Origin: Pseudomonadota bacterium
Lineage (GTDB): Bacteria; Pseudomonadota; Gammaproteobacteria; Steroidobacterales; Steroidobacteraceae
DNA: 64,000 nucleotides
Assembly (NCBI GenBank): GCA_023423065.1
Contig: JAFAGC010000116.1
Location: 1-64,000, forward strand
Reading direction: 5' to 3'
The position numbers were made by a program, and so were the translations under genes. The notes beneath the pieces were generated by a model that did no database searches, was not told the DNA's origin, and worked only from the letters and a program-made list of their open reading frames with translations. This document shows, piece by piece, positions 16,841 to 25,042 of the stretch. Each line of letters begins with the position of its first letter. Position 1 is the first letter of the stretch.

Positions 16841-17983
16841 TCATTTCACCAGCGCCTTGAAAACTCCCACGTTCTGTTCGATGAGGTCGCGAAGCTGGTA
16901 GTACTCGCCGCGCTTGGCTTGATTGCCCAGACGGATGACCAGGTATTGCGGCTCACCGGCCGCCTTGGACTTGTCCAGGTAGTTCGAGCTCGGCTTGATC
17001 GGCACCTGCACGCCGGAGGCAACCTGCGATGCCTCGAGGAATTCGTAGACCATCTCGTAGTTCATGCGCACGAAGGCCGGCTGCTGCAGCCACGCCGCGG
17101 GCTGCTCGAGCAACTGCAGGTAGCGCGCGGTGGGTTTTTCGTACTGCATGGCAACGACGCTGTTGATCGTCGCGTGATCGACCGGTTGTCCGCCGCTGGT
17201 GTAGGTGCGTGTCATGTCTTTGCGCGTGTGCGCCGCGCCGGTCTGCAGGATGCCGATCTGCTTGCGCAGGAACTCCTCGCGGCTGACGTAGGCGTAGGGC
17301 AGCTGGCCGCCGCGGGTGAACCAGTAGATGTCCGTGTATTCGCCGCGGATGTGGATGTAGCCATTCTTCGGCTGCGGCAGGCCATTGACGAGCCAGTCGT
17401 CCTCCAGCTTGTAGAAGCCGAATAGCGAGTCCTCGCCGGTGCCGTCACCGTTCGCGCTGTCCGGCGTGAATTTGTCGGGCAGCCGGTATGGGCCATTGTT
17501 CAGGCCGTCGTTGATGGTGATGTAGGCGGAAAATGCGTAGTGCCCGTTCCTGGTGAACTTGCCGTTGGACAGGCAGCCATACGGATACGCGAGCACGTGG
17601 AAATTCCACGGGTGCATGTTCGCTGGCATTCCGTAATTCGGCGTGAACACGGTGCCGCCGGTGCGGGTCTCGAAGCCGTTCGGTGCGAAGCCGGCGAAGA
17701 TCGGCTTGACCTTCGCCAACACCGTCGCGGCGCCCGCCGGGCTGGGAGCGTAAGCCTCGTCCTTGCGTGCGGCGGCGGTGCGGTCCACCGCGTTCGCGTC
17801 GCAACTGGCCTGCATCTGTGCCAGTGGTACGGGAGGGCCGGAAGGCACCGGCTTGATGTCGGCGGGTATGTCGCGGGCGATACCTTGCGCCTGTGCCGTC
17901 TGCGGCAAGGCGCACGCGACAGTAGTCAGTATTGCCGCAGCGATGGGCGCGGCGAGGGTCGCGATTCTCATGTCAAGTTTCAT
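16841..17983 (-). CDS. Exported protein of unknown family, copy A of a duplicated module
   Basis: 380 residues with a Sec signal peptide (about 1-33, ending TAQAQG). Shared with its paralogue at 20032-21441 are DIPADIKPVPSGP, PLAQMQASCDANAV, IFAGFAPNGFE, NGDGTGED, YWFTRGGQLPYAYVSREEFLRKQ and the terminal GEYYQLRDLIEQNVGVFKALVK. No catalytic motif or membrane helix is seen past the signal. Its stop overlaps the possible upstream start of the lipoprotein gene (ATGA at 16841-16844), supporting stoichiometric expression of the pair. Function unknown. Confidence 0.6.
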   Translation of the reverse strand: MKLDMRIATLAAPIAAAILTTVACALPQTAQAQGIARDIPADIKPVPSGPPVPLAQMQASCDANAVDRTAAARKDEAYAPSPAGAATVLAKVKPIFAGFAPNGFETRTGGTVFTPNYGMPANMHPWNFHVLAYPYGCLSNGKFTRNGHYAFSAYITINDGLNNGPYRLPDKFTPDSANGDGTGEDSLFGFYKLEDDWLVNGLPQPKNGYIHIRGEYTDIYWFTRGGQLPYAYVSREEFLRKQIGILQTGAAHTRKDMTRTYTSGGQPVDHATINSVVAMQYEKPTARYLQLLEQPAAWLQQPAFVRMNYEMVYEFLEASQVASGVQVPIKPSSNYLDKSKAAGEPQYLVIRLGNQAKRGEYYQLRDLIEQNVGVFKALVK

Positions 17984-18012
17984 GGACTTCTCGGTAGTTA
18001 GTGCGAGTCGCC

Positions 18013-18651
18013 CTAGTTGGTGGCGATCTTGAAGTTTTCCGGCTTGAAGTTCATGAAGGTGCTCAGGTACAGCGTGTCCCTGTGCTTTGCGGCCGACACT
18101 GCGGAATCGCCGGCGTTGAATCCGAGGCGCACCATCTGGTTGATCGGAAATTTCACCGTCACGAGGCCCTGCTGGGGATGCAGGTTGTTGGCGCTGTCCC
18201 GAAACTCCATTGCTAACGTGGCGCCGGTCAGGGCCCAGGCATTGGTGGGGATGGCGCCCACGTACTTGATGCGCAGCTTGAGGCCCTGGCGGTAGTTGGT
18301 CAGCGAGTTGCTGCTGCTCTGGATCTTCGAGCCGGGAGCCGTCACCAGGTTCAGCGTCTCGGAGGAGTCGGGCAGTATCACTCCCTTGGGATTGACGTAG
18401 TTCGGCATATGGAAGGTCTTGGCGGTGCTTCCGGAAAGCGGGTTGAGCTCGATGGTTATCTTGTCGCCCAGGAAGCGACCCAGGGCATGCGGCGGCAACG
18501 GCGTGACGACCAGGCCGTTCACCCACGTCAGGGTGACCTTGGTGAGGTAGTACTCGGAGTCAGGCTTTGTCTGGGTCTGGACCTGGGCCTGGGCCTGTGT
18601 GATGCCTGCGAGCAGCAATGCCATCCAGGCAAGCATGTGTTTCGATCTCAT
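18013..18651 (-). CDS. Exported protein of unknown family, between the two module copies
   Basis: 212 residues, signal peptide cleaved near AQAQ (about residue 22), the rest beta-rich (YYLTKVTLTWVNGLVV, GDKITIELNPLSG, YVGAIPTNAWALTGATLAMEFRD). It may adopt an Ig-like or jelly-roll fold, which is an inference from strand spacing only. GGAG precedes the ATG at 18651. It is single-copy within an operon that is otherwise duplicated, so it could be shared by both copies. No homologue recognised. Confidence 0.6.
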   Translation of the reverse strand: MRSKHMLAWMALLLAGITQAQAQVQTQTKPDSEYYLTKVTLTWVNGLVVTPLPPHALGRFLGDKITIELNPLSGSTAKTFHMPNYVNPKGVILPDSSETLNLVTAPGSKIQSSSNSLTNYRQGLKLRIKYVGAIPTNAWALTGATLAMEFRDSANNLHPQQGLVTVKFPINQMVRLGFNAGDSAVSAAKHRDTLYLSTFMNFKPENFKIATN

Positions 18652-18723
18652 GTAGCGTCTCCGATGAGCAGTTCGATTGGTGTCGCCGTCGCGATGGGCG
18701 CGGCGGTGTTGGCGAATCGCGTG

Positions 18724-20031
18724 TCAGGTTTCGTGGTCGCAGTCGTCGGTCTGTGTCCAGACGGCCTTGCCGGGTGGTTGCTGGATGCAGGCGCCAGTCG
18801 GGAGACAGACGGTGCCCTGGTAAGTCGCGGACATCCGGTTCTTGTCGCCGGTGAGCGTGTAACTGCCGTTGCCGCGGACGCCGCTGTGATTGAAGGTGAA
18901 TGAGCCGCTGCGTGGGCTCGAGGGCGTGTGTGTCATCGAGCCGCCGCAGGCGGCGAACGTGAATGGCTTGGTCACGTCGCAGACTTTCCACGGGCCGCGA
19001 CAGTCGCCGACGCCATCGATGACGTACGAGTTCTTGTCGCACTCGGGCGCGCTGCGGCGAATCTGGTCCATGCGCTGCTTCACGAGTTGTTCCAGCTCGT
19101 GTTGGGACGACGCGAGCGCGGGGCCGGTCAGGAATCCAACTATCGGAGTGAGCACGCCGGCCACGGCGCCGGTCACTGTGTTCACGCCCCTCACCGTGTC
19201 GTCCGCGATGATTTCCGCGCGGGCTTCGTCGAGCTGCTCGAGGATCTTCTCCTTCTGTCCGGCAACCCACTTCACGCCGCTCGGGTTGCCCTCGATGCAC
19301 TTGCGCAGCTCGTCGAGTTCCTTGATGCGCTTGCGCGCCTTCTCGGAGAGCTCGTGCAGCTCCTTGCCGGCGTTGGCCACGTTGATCGCGGCGCCGACCC
19401 TGCCGCCGGTCTTGGCGCCCAAGGTCTTGTTGAGCAGCTTGTCGCGCACTTCGTCGCTGGCGGTCTCGGTGAGCCAGCTCTGAAACACTTCTCCATAGCC
19501 GCCGGAGAATTGCTGCGCATGGGCGGTGGGAATCAGCAAGCCGAGAAGATCGAGTTCGCGCGGGCGCGCCACCGGCGGTAGTGCAGAACCCAGTGTCAGC
19601 GGGATGTCCGTCTCCGGCATGTAGTAGCGGATCGCGAGCGCCACCCGACCGGGCGCCACCGCGGCATCGAGAATTTCCGCCGGCCGGATCGCGCTGGCAT
19701 CCACGCGCCGCACGCGCAACTCGATGCGCGAAGTGTCGCCCCAGGGGTAGGTGAGCACGACATGGGCCACGCCCGGCTCGGGGTTGCTGGCTCTCCAGGT
19801 AGTCAGGGCCAGCAGGCGAGCCTCGTCCGGTTCGACGCCCGCATCGAGCAGGCGTTGCAAGACGGCCGGGTCCGGCGTGCCGTCCGGGTTCGGTTCGGGC
19901 GCGCGCGGGAGTTGACTGGCGCCGTGCGTCGCACCGGTCTGCGCCGCGTCGGGCGCACCTTGGCCGCTGCAGGCGGCAAGCCCCAGCAGCATCGCGGCCG
20001 GTAACCCAAGGCGCGTCTTCGTCGTGCCCAT
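18724..20031 (-). CDS. Lipoprotein, copy B of a duplicated module
   Basis: 435 residues with lipobox LGLAAC (Cys about residue 21). It aligns end to end with 15564-16829 up to about residue 325, sharing PEPNPDGTPDPA, EARLLALTTW, PGVAHVVLTYPWGDTSRIE, the internal TAHAQQFSGG, KRIKELDELRKCIEGNP, ADDTVRGVNTVTGAVAGVLTP and the hydrophobic stretch after it. The C-terminal 100 residues diverge and carry six or more Cys. Its ATG at 20031 directly abuts the previous TAG (TAGATG). Two paralogues with conserved bodies and different tails suggest a common anchor or pore-like part and variable ligand parts. Confidence 0.6.
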   Translation of the reverse strand: MGTTKTRLGLPAAMLLGLAACSGQGAPDAAQTGATHGASQLPRAPEPNPDGTPDPAVLQRLLDAGVEPDEARLLALTTWRASNPEPGVAHVVLTYPWGDTSRIELRVRRVDASAIRPAEILDAAVAPGRVALAIRYYMPETDIPLTLGSALPPVARPRELDLLGLLIPTAHAQQFSGGYGEVFQSWLTETASDEVRDKLLNKTLGAKTGGRVGAAINVANAGKELHELSEKARKRIKELDELRKCIEGNPSGVKWVAGQKEKILEQLDEARAEIIADDTVRGVNTVTGAVAGVLTPIVGFLTGPALASSQHELEQLVKQRMDQIRRSAPECDKNSYVIDGVGDCRGPWKVCDVTKPFTFAACGGSMTHTPSSPRSGSFTFNHSGVRGNGSYTLTGDKNRMSATYQGTVCLPTGACIQQPPGKAVWTQTDDCDHET

Positions 20032-21441
20032 CTACTTCACCAGCGCCTTGAAGACTTCGGCGTTCTGCTCGATCAGGTCGCGCAGCTGGTAGTACTCGCC
20101 GCGCCGGTGCGAGTTCTTCATGTAGATGACGATGTATTGCGGCTCGCCAGGCGCCTTGGAGTCGTCCAGGTAGTTGGGGTCCGGCTTGATCGGCACCAGC
20201 ACGCGGGAGTCGACCTTCGACTCGTCGAGGATTTCGTAACTCGCATCCGCCGCGCTCGCGCTCGGACTCAGGATGGCTTTCTGCTGCAGCCAGGACACCG
20301 GCTGCTTCAACAGCTTCTGGTAGTTGGCGATGGGTTTGCGGTAGCCGTAGTCGAGCATCTGATCGATCTTCGCGCGGTTGGGCTGCAGGCCGGCGGCGGT
20401 GTACGAGCGCTCCAGCTTGCGGCTCTCGTCGGCAAGGCCGATCTGCAGGATGTCGATCTGCTTGCGCAGGAATTCCCCGCGGGTCACGTACGCGAACGGC
20501 AACTGGCCGCCGCGCGTGAACCAGTACGTGTCGGTGTATTCGCCAGGGGTGTGGCCCGCGACATGAAAATAGCCGTTGGCCGCCTGCGGCAGGCCATTCC
20601 CGAGCCAGTCGCCGCGCAGACGGTAGAAGCCGAGCCTGGCGTCCTGGCTGGTGCCGTCGCCGTTCTCGCTGTTGGGGTCGAAGTCGTGGGGCAGGGCGAA
20701 CGGCCCCTCGCCCATGCTGTAGTTGACGTTGATGAACGCGTGAAAGCCGTAGTGGGTGTCCTTGAAGAACTTGCCGTTCGAATGGCAGCCGTAGGGTTGC
20801 GAGCCCACGGCGTAAACCCACGGGCGCATGTACGCGGGCTGCAGGGCGGTCACGTCGACCGGCTGGCTGACGCTGGCCTCGGTTTCAAACCCATTCGGCG
20901 CGAAGCCGGCGAACACCGGCTTGATCTTCGCCAGCACGGCCGCCGCGCCGGGCAGGCCAAGATTGAACGCGGGATCCTTGCGCGCGGCCTTGGTGCGGCC
21001 CACCGCATTCACATCGCAACTGGCCTGCATCTTCGCCAGCGGCACGGCGGGGCCGGACGGAACCGGCTTGATGTCGGCGGGCAGGGCATTGACGGTCGGC
21101 GTGGCGGCCTGGACCGGTTCCGCGCCGGCTGTCTCTGGACTGGGCGTCGCGTCTGAGTCCGGCACCACGTCGTCAGTCGCGGTGTTTTCCGGTTCATAGG
21201 TCTCGACCTTCGAGCCCTTCTTCTTGGCCGCCCGGATGCACTGCTCGTCACCCAGTGCGCAGCGCACCACCTTTCGTGTGGCCTGGTCCGCCTTGTTCTC
21301 CACTTCTTCCGTCGTCGTTCGCTTGATCCTGTCCTTCAGGAGGTCGCCGAGGCTCTGCGCCTGCGCCACCTGCGGAAGGGTGCAGGCGAAGGTAGCTAGC
21401 ACAAGCGTGGCAATGTAGGCGATCGTCGTATGGAGTTTCAT
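20032..21441 (-). CDS. Exported protein of unknown family, copy B with an extra N-terminal segment
   Basis: 469 residues with a signal peptide ending QVAQAQS (about residue 30). Compared with copy A it carries about 90 additional residues: LLKDRIKRTTTEEVENKADQ, a Cys pair in VVRCALGDEQCIR, and a low-complexity Thr/Pro/Ala linker. The shared domain follows (ALPADIKPVPSGP onward) to the same terminal KALVK. AGGAATCC precedes the ATG at 21441. The Cys pair and basic helix recall linkers seen ahead of OmpA-type domains, but no OmpA domain is present. It abuts the lipoprotein gene (TAG-ATG). Confidence 0.6.
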   Translation of the reverse strand: MKLHTTIAYIATLVLATFACTLPQVAQAQSLGDLLKDRIKRTTTEEVENKADQATRKVVRCALGDEQCIRAAKKKGSKVETYEPENTATDDVVPDSDATPSPETAGAEPVQAATPTVNALPADIKPVPSGPAVPLAKMQASCDVNAVGRTKAARKDPAFNLGLPGAAAVLAKIKPVFAGFAPNGFETEASVSQPVDVTALQPAYMRPWVYAVGSQPYGCHSNGKFFKDTHYGFHAFINVNYSMGEGPFALPHDFDPNSENGDGTSQDARLGFYRLRGDWLGNGLPQAANGYFHVAGHTPGEYTDTYWFTRGGQLPFAYVTRGEFLRKQIDILQIGLADESRKLERSYTAAGLQPNRAKIDQMLDYGYRKPIANYQKLLKQPVSWLQQKAILSPSASAADASYEILDESKVDSRVLVPIKPDPNYLDDSKAPGEPQYIVIYMKNSHRRGEYYQLRDLIEQNAEVFKALVK

Positions 21442-21479
21442 GACGGATTCCTGGTTGCAAGTCGGCATAAGGTTAGTAG

Positions 21480-22793
21480 TTAGAATTTCTTCAGGATGCC
21501 CTTGAGAAACTTCTTGCCCTTGCTTTCCTTCTGGCCTTCCTCTTGCGCGGGTTCTTCGTCCGTGGTGTCGGCGTCGGACGCAGCGTCGGCGCCCATGTCC
21601 ATGCCGCCCATGTCCATGCCGAGCATTGCGCCGGCGGTGGACTTGGTGCGGATGCGCACGTTCCACTCGGGCTTCCACTTCTTCAGCTCTTCCGCATCGG
21701 CGGGCTTCGGCGGCCACACCACGTGGGTCTCGGGGCCGTAGGCGATCATGGTCAGCATGCTCATCCCGGCCATGCCGCTCTCGGGGTCGGATCCGTTGGG
21801 GGCGGAGAAGATGCCCTTCGGGATGGTGCAGCTCGTGGTGGACGTCGGCAGCAGCACTTTCTCTTTCAGCCAGCGATCGATGTACGAACCCGTCAGGTAC
21901 TGCTGCAGTCCGTGCCCCGCGCCGGCGGTCTCGGCACTGCTCCACAACACGATGGTGTTCTGGCTCTGCATCGCGAACGCGTTGATGAAATAAGCCCGGG
22001 CGCGATCGACGCGCTGCCAATTGAGCTTGATGGCGTCGGTGGCCTCGCCCTGGGCGCTGAGCGCGATCTTCGGCATGAATTCGGCATTGCGGCCCAGGTC
22101 GAACTTCAGCGATTCCGGCACGCCGTTGCCGCTGAAGCGGTGGGAGCCGGCCAGCAACGCGCCGTTCGGCACGCGCCGGCCGTCCTTCTTGTTAGGCCAC
22201 ACGGCATAGGCCGGCGTGGCGTCAACGTCGCGATCCGGCACGAACTTGCCCGGCGACATGCTGCCGCTGGTCTGCATGGCGCCGCCCGACATCTTCATCT
22301 TGAACTTGGTCGGCTGGCCGGCGCGCACCTTGTCGCCGCAGCCCCAGTACTCGAGGATGGTGACCTCGATATCGGGCAACTTCTGCGTACCACCCTTTGT
22401 TTGGGGGGTGGTCTCCCGTGCGGGCGGCGGCGGTGTCAGCAGCAGCGATGTGCCCAGCTTCAAGCCGTCGGGAATCGCGAGCTGCGCCTCCACGCCGGGC
22501 TTGAGCTTGTTGTACAGCGCGACGTCGAGGAATAACCCGGACGTGCCGAAGCCCGCGTTGCCGCGCGCGGTGGGATAACGCATGTCATTGCTGGTGCCTC
22601 CCGCCATCCGGCCGGCGAGGCCGGCCATCGCGCCCATGTCGGGCATGCCGGAGGTGTGCGTGGAAACGTCGATCCAGACCTGCGTTTCGGGGGTTTGCGC
22701 CTGGGCGGCCGCGGTAGTCAGGGCCGCGGAAGACGCGAAGGCGAGTGCGGTGGCCAGCGGCGCGAGGCGCCGACGGTAGTTCGAGCGAGGCAT
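21480..22793 (-). CDS. Exported protein, first gene of the eight-gene operon, unknown family
   Basis: 437 residues. The signal peptide (about 1-33, TTAAAQA) is followed by a Met/Gly-rich stretch (GMPDMGAMAGLAGRMAGG). A beta-rich core includes DIEVTILEYWGCGDKVRAGQPTKF, LLAGSHRFSGNG and FDLGRNAEFMPKI; a second domain includes WQRVDRARAYFINAFAMQ and NTIVLWSSAET. The tail is acidic and ends in a short basic amphipathic KGKKFLKGILKKF. AGGAG precedes the ATG at 22793. A further Met-rich patch (LGMDMGGMDMG) near the end could bind metal, but this is speculative. No family recognised. Confidence 0.6.
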   Translation of the reverse strand: MPRSNYRRRLAPLATALAFASSAALTTAAAQAQTPETQVWIDVSTHTSGMPDMGAMAGLAGRMAGGTSNDMRYPTARGNAGFGTSGLFLDVALYNKLKPGVEAQLAIPDGLKLGTSLLLTPPPPARETTPQTKGGTQKLPDIEVTILEYWGCGDKVRAGQPTKFKMKMSGGAMQTSGSMSPGKFVPDRDVDATPAYAVWPNKKDGRRVPNGALLAGSHRFSGNGVPESLKFDLGRNAEFMPKIALSAQGEATDAIKLNWQRVDRARAYFINAFAMQSQNTIVLWSSAETAGAGHGLQQYLTGSYIDRWLKEKVLLPTSTTSCTIPKGIFSAPNGSDPESGMAGMSMLTMIAYGPETHVVWPPKPADAEELKKWKPEWNVRIRTKSTAGAMLGMDMGGMDMGADAASDADTTDEEPAQEEGQKESKGKKFLKGILKKF

Positions 22794-22812
22794 GACGTTT
22801 CTCCTGTTCAGC

Positions 22813-22828
22813 GGCCACTTTCGTGGCC
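22813..22828 (-). promoter_or_regulatory. 5'-leader hairpin just upstream of the operon's first ribosome-binding site
   Basis: On the minus-strand RNA, GGCCAC-GAAA-GTGGCC forms a 6-bp stem with a GNRA tetraloop, ending about nine bases before the AGGAG of the 437-residue gene. It has no T-tract, so it is not a terminator. It could stabilise the leader or modulate translation. Confidence 0.4.
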
Positions 22829-22958
22829 ACACGGGAGATATCGGGAAATGGCGCGCAGACCCGTCACGCTCATGACGAGGCGCGGTTCGGCCGGGAAGAA
22901 TATGTAAGGAGCCGAAAAGCTCTTACGGTCTGACGTTCAGAACGCCTGGAAGAAAGAA

Positions 22959-22986
22959 GCCCCTCGCCGGGAAACCAGCGAGGGGC
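22959..22986 (-). terminator. Intrinsic terminator with GAAA tetraloop after the RRM operon
   Basis: GCCCCTCGC pairs with GCGAGGGGC around a GG-GAAA-CC core with one mismatch. On the minus strand it is followed by CTTCTTTCTT. It lies about 40 bases past the stop of the last RRM-operon gene (23024) and insulates the operon downstream. Confidence 0.75.
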
Positions 22987-23023
22987 TCTTCATCGACACG
23001 AATGTTGTGCGGAGCTCGCGAAG

Positions 23024-23362
23024 TCAGGCCACCGGCAACTCCGATGACGCAGGCGTCTGCCGACGCCGCTGCTCTTCCTGCACCTGCTCGAGCGACAGGC
23101 GCGTCGCGGCCGCCACCGATTTCAGCACGGGATGCGATTCGGCACGCGGCAAGGTAAGGCCATGCGCCCGTTCCCACGCGCGAATTCTCGCGCTTGGCGC
23201 ATTGGCGGTCGACGTCAGGTCGAGTAGTTCGGTCCGGCGCCGCTCATCCGCCGCCGCGCGCTCCTCGGCCAGTCGAACGCGGTACTCCGCGGGAAGTTCA
23301 CCCGGGTTGAGAGGCGATACGGTGATCAATGCTGCACTCCGGTAATCATGGTGTGAATTCAT
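23024..23362 (-). CDS. Small unknown protein, third gene of the RRM operon
   Basis: 112 residues, starting at ATG 23362 inside the previous stop (ATGA). It has a charged helical middle (YRVRLAEERAAADERRRTELLDL) and a C-terminal helix (LSLEQVQEEQRRR). No signal peptide, Cys cluster or membrane segment. Strict ATGA coupling to its neighbour implies joint production. I do not recognise a family; an RNA- or protein-binding accessory to the RRM protein is only a contextual guess. Confidence 0.65.
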   Translation of the reverse strand: MNSHHDYRSAALITVSPLNPGELPAEYRVRLAEERAAADERRRTELLDLTSTANAPSARIRAWERAHGLTLPRAESHPVLKSVAAATRLSLEQVQEEQRRRQTPASSELPVA

Positions 23363-23769
23363 TTGCCCACCGCGATCGAGTAGTCGATCTGCAAGTCGCA
23401 GAGCGCCTTGCCGTGGGGACCGTGACGTTCGCCTGAGCACCGGATGTGTCCTTCCGCATGGTCCGTGCCCTGCGCCGCGATGTCATCGACGTTCGCCGCG
23501 AGATCCAGCTCGCCGCTACAGCCGGCGTAGGGACACGGGTAGACGAAGTAGGCGCGCGCGGGTGGGTGCAACACGATGGATTGCGGTGCCGGTGGTCTGG
23601 ATACCTCGTCATTGAATACGAGGTCCACCCGCAGCGTCGCGAATTGGGGGAATTGCACGCGCAATTCCTTCGCGGCCATGCGATCCCGGCGCTGCCTTTC
23701 GAGCCGCAGGTTTCGCGCCTTTTCAGGACTGAGGGCCGTCAGATTCTTCGCGCCGTTGCGAGGTCTCAT
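23359..23769 (-). CDS. Small cysteine-containing unknown protein, second gene of the RRM operon
   Basis: 136 residues, ATG at 23769 overlapping the RRM gene stop (ATGA). The N-terminus is basic (KNLTALSPEKARNLRLERQRRDRMAAKEL). The core resembles a zinc-binding knuckle: YPCPYAGCSGELDL, then HIRCSGERHG and a later CDLQIDY. The basic segment and possible zinc site would suit nucleic-acid binding, in keeping with the coupled RRM gene, but no named domain is evident. The end overlaps the next gene. Confidence 0.65.
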   Translation of the reverse strand: MRPRNGAKNLTALSPEKARNLRLERQRRDRMAAKELRVQFPQFATLRVDLVFNDEVSRPPAPQSIVLHPPARAYFVYPCPYAGCSGELDLAANVDDIAAQGTDHAEGHIRCSGERHGPHGKALCDLQIDYSIAVGK

Positions 23770-24044
23770 CGGCGCCCGTACCCGCCGCCGCCACCGCCGC
23801 GGGGTTTGTCCTGCGCCTCGTTCACCTTCAGCGGGCGACCGCCAAAGTCCTTGCCATTGAGCGACTGCATCGCGCGCTGCGCGTCCGCACCCGACATCTC
23901 CACGAATCCGAAGCCGCGCGGCTGTCCCGTATCACGATCGTTGATCAGGGCGACCTTCTCGACGGTGCCGTGCGCGGCGAAAAGTTCGCGCACGCTGTCT
24001 TCCGTGGCGCTGAACGGCAGGTTTCCAACATAAAGCTTGGTCAA
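23766..24044 (-). CDS. RNA-binding protein with a single RRM (glycine-rich type)
   Basis: About 92 residues. A single RRM fold is complete: RNP2 LYVGNLPF near residue 4 and RNP1 RGFGFVEM near residue 44. A Gly/Arg tail follows (GGGGGGYGRR). I place the start at TTG 24044 (MTKLYVGNL) because GAGGAG precedes it by nine bases and the family begins there; an ATG at 24083 would add an unlikely extension. Small RRM proteins of this kind are often induced by cold or stress. The long 5' region (24045-24290) may hold regulatory structure. Confidence 0.85.
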   Translation of the reverse strand: MTKLYVGNLPFSATEDSVRELFAAHGTVEKVALINDRDTGQPRGFGFVEMSGADAQRAMQSLNGKDFGGRPLKVNEAQDKPRGGGGGGYGRR

Positions 24045-24296
24045 GAGAAACTCCTCGAACGGTGATGTAGATAGCCGGCGCATTGCGCCGCTCCGATGTG
24101 AATGCTTCAGGTGGCGGCTCGAGGCCGCAACGATGCGTCGGGCGACGCGCGAGCTGGAGCGATACCGGCTCGGATCACAGGGGGTGGTAAAGGTACTTCA
24201 AAAGTGCCTTCCCCGGGGCTGAATTTGCGATTTCCGAGCGAAATCGGCCAACCGGGCGGCGGCCTGCGGAGTGAGGACGTAGTTCTGGATAAGCGA
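24045..24296 (-). promoter_or_regulatory. Leader/promoter region of the RRM operon
   Basis: About 250 bp between the RRM start and the end of the 24297 gene. It contains short inverted repeats (GCCGGCGCATTGCGCCG near 24074, CCCCGGGG-like near 24214) and one copy of the GTAGATAG octamer (24067-24074). No ORF is credible. Whether it is a cold-responsive untranslated region cannot be decided by eye. Confidence 0.3.
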
Positions 24297-24854
24297 TTAC
24301 TTCGGCATGTACCAGCCGGCGCACCGCGACGCGAGCTTCCAGCCTTGCGGGGTCTTGTCGAGCCGCGCGATGTAGCCGCGCTCGCTGTTCACCTCGACGG
24401 ACACCCAGGCTCTGTCGCCGGCCGGGCTGAACGCGACGCGTGAAAACGCGAAATAGCGCGACGCCCGCTTCTTCTCGCGCACGATCTGGTAACCGACAGC
24501 CTCGGCGTCGTCCGAGTCCAGCAGCACCGGCTTCGTGTTCACCTTCTTGAGCTGATCGACCATGGCCTGCGATTCCCGCGCGCTCACGCCGCAGAACTCG
24601 TCGCGTTCGGGATCGTCAAGCGCGCTCGCGATGAACGACGCCGCCGAGAAGTCCGAGCGGAAGAACCACGACTTGATGGGCTTCGCGGCATTGTCGGCAG
24701 CGACCACTTCCGCCATCGCGCTCCAGACCGCGAGTTCTTCGCCCTGCGCGGCGGCCGGCGATTTCGCGACGGCGGCGGTCATGAACGCCGACACCGCGAG
24801 AATCTGGAGGAAAGATGCGAGCCTGAATCGTCCTAAGTAGTTCGTGGTTTTCAT
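24297..24854 (-). CDS. Exported hypothetical protein (185 aa)
   Basis: The N-terminal signal peptide (about 1-36) ends in a run of alanines (MTAAVAKSPAAAQG). The mature part is about 150 residues with two Cys, in DEFCGVSARES and SRCAGWYMPK, probably disulphide-bonded, and a beta-rich second half (RAWVSVEVNSERGYIARLDK). I recognise no family. The layout (helical start, strand-rich end resembling a nuclear-transport-factor-like or lipocalin-like sheet) is an inference. It is monocistronic between divergent and tandem minus-strand genes. Confidence 0.6.
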   Translation of the reverse strand: MKTTNYLGRFRLASFLQILAVSAFMTAAVAKSPAAAQGEELAVWSAMAEVVAADNAAKPIKSWFFRSDFSAASFIASALDDPERDEFCGVSARESQAMVDQLKKVNTKPVLLDSDDAEAVGYQIVREKKRASRYFAFSRVAFSPAGDRAWVSVEVNSERGYIARLDKTPQGWKLASRCAGWYMPK

Positions 24855-25042
24855 GAGCGCGAAAGTAGAAAACCATCGCGCGCAATTCCAACGGAGTTTC
24901 CGGACTTGCGAACTGCGTCAGTCGACGCACACTCAGGTTGCGCGACCAGGGAGATCGCGCCAACGCAGTGCGATGACATGTCATGCGGCGCGCTGAATAA
25001 ATCTCACGGAAGCGCGCGAAAAACTCACGCATGGGCGTCGCG

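Noticed and set aside
18560..20821. Minus-strand ORF of 753 codons across the exported-protein operon
   Set aside because: Same strand as two genes with signal peptides and paralogues but out of frame with them; the translation is low-complexity Arg/Gly/Ala sequence.
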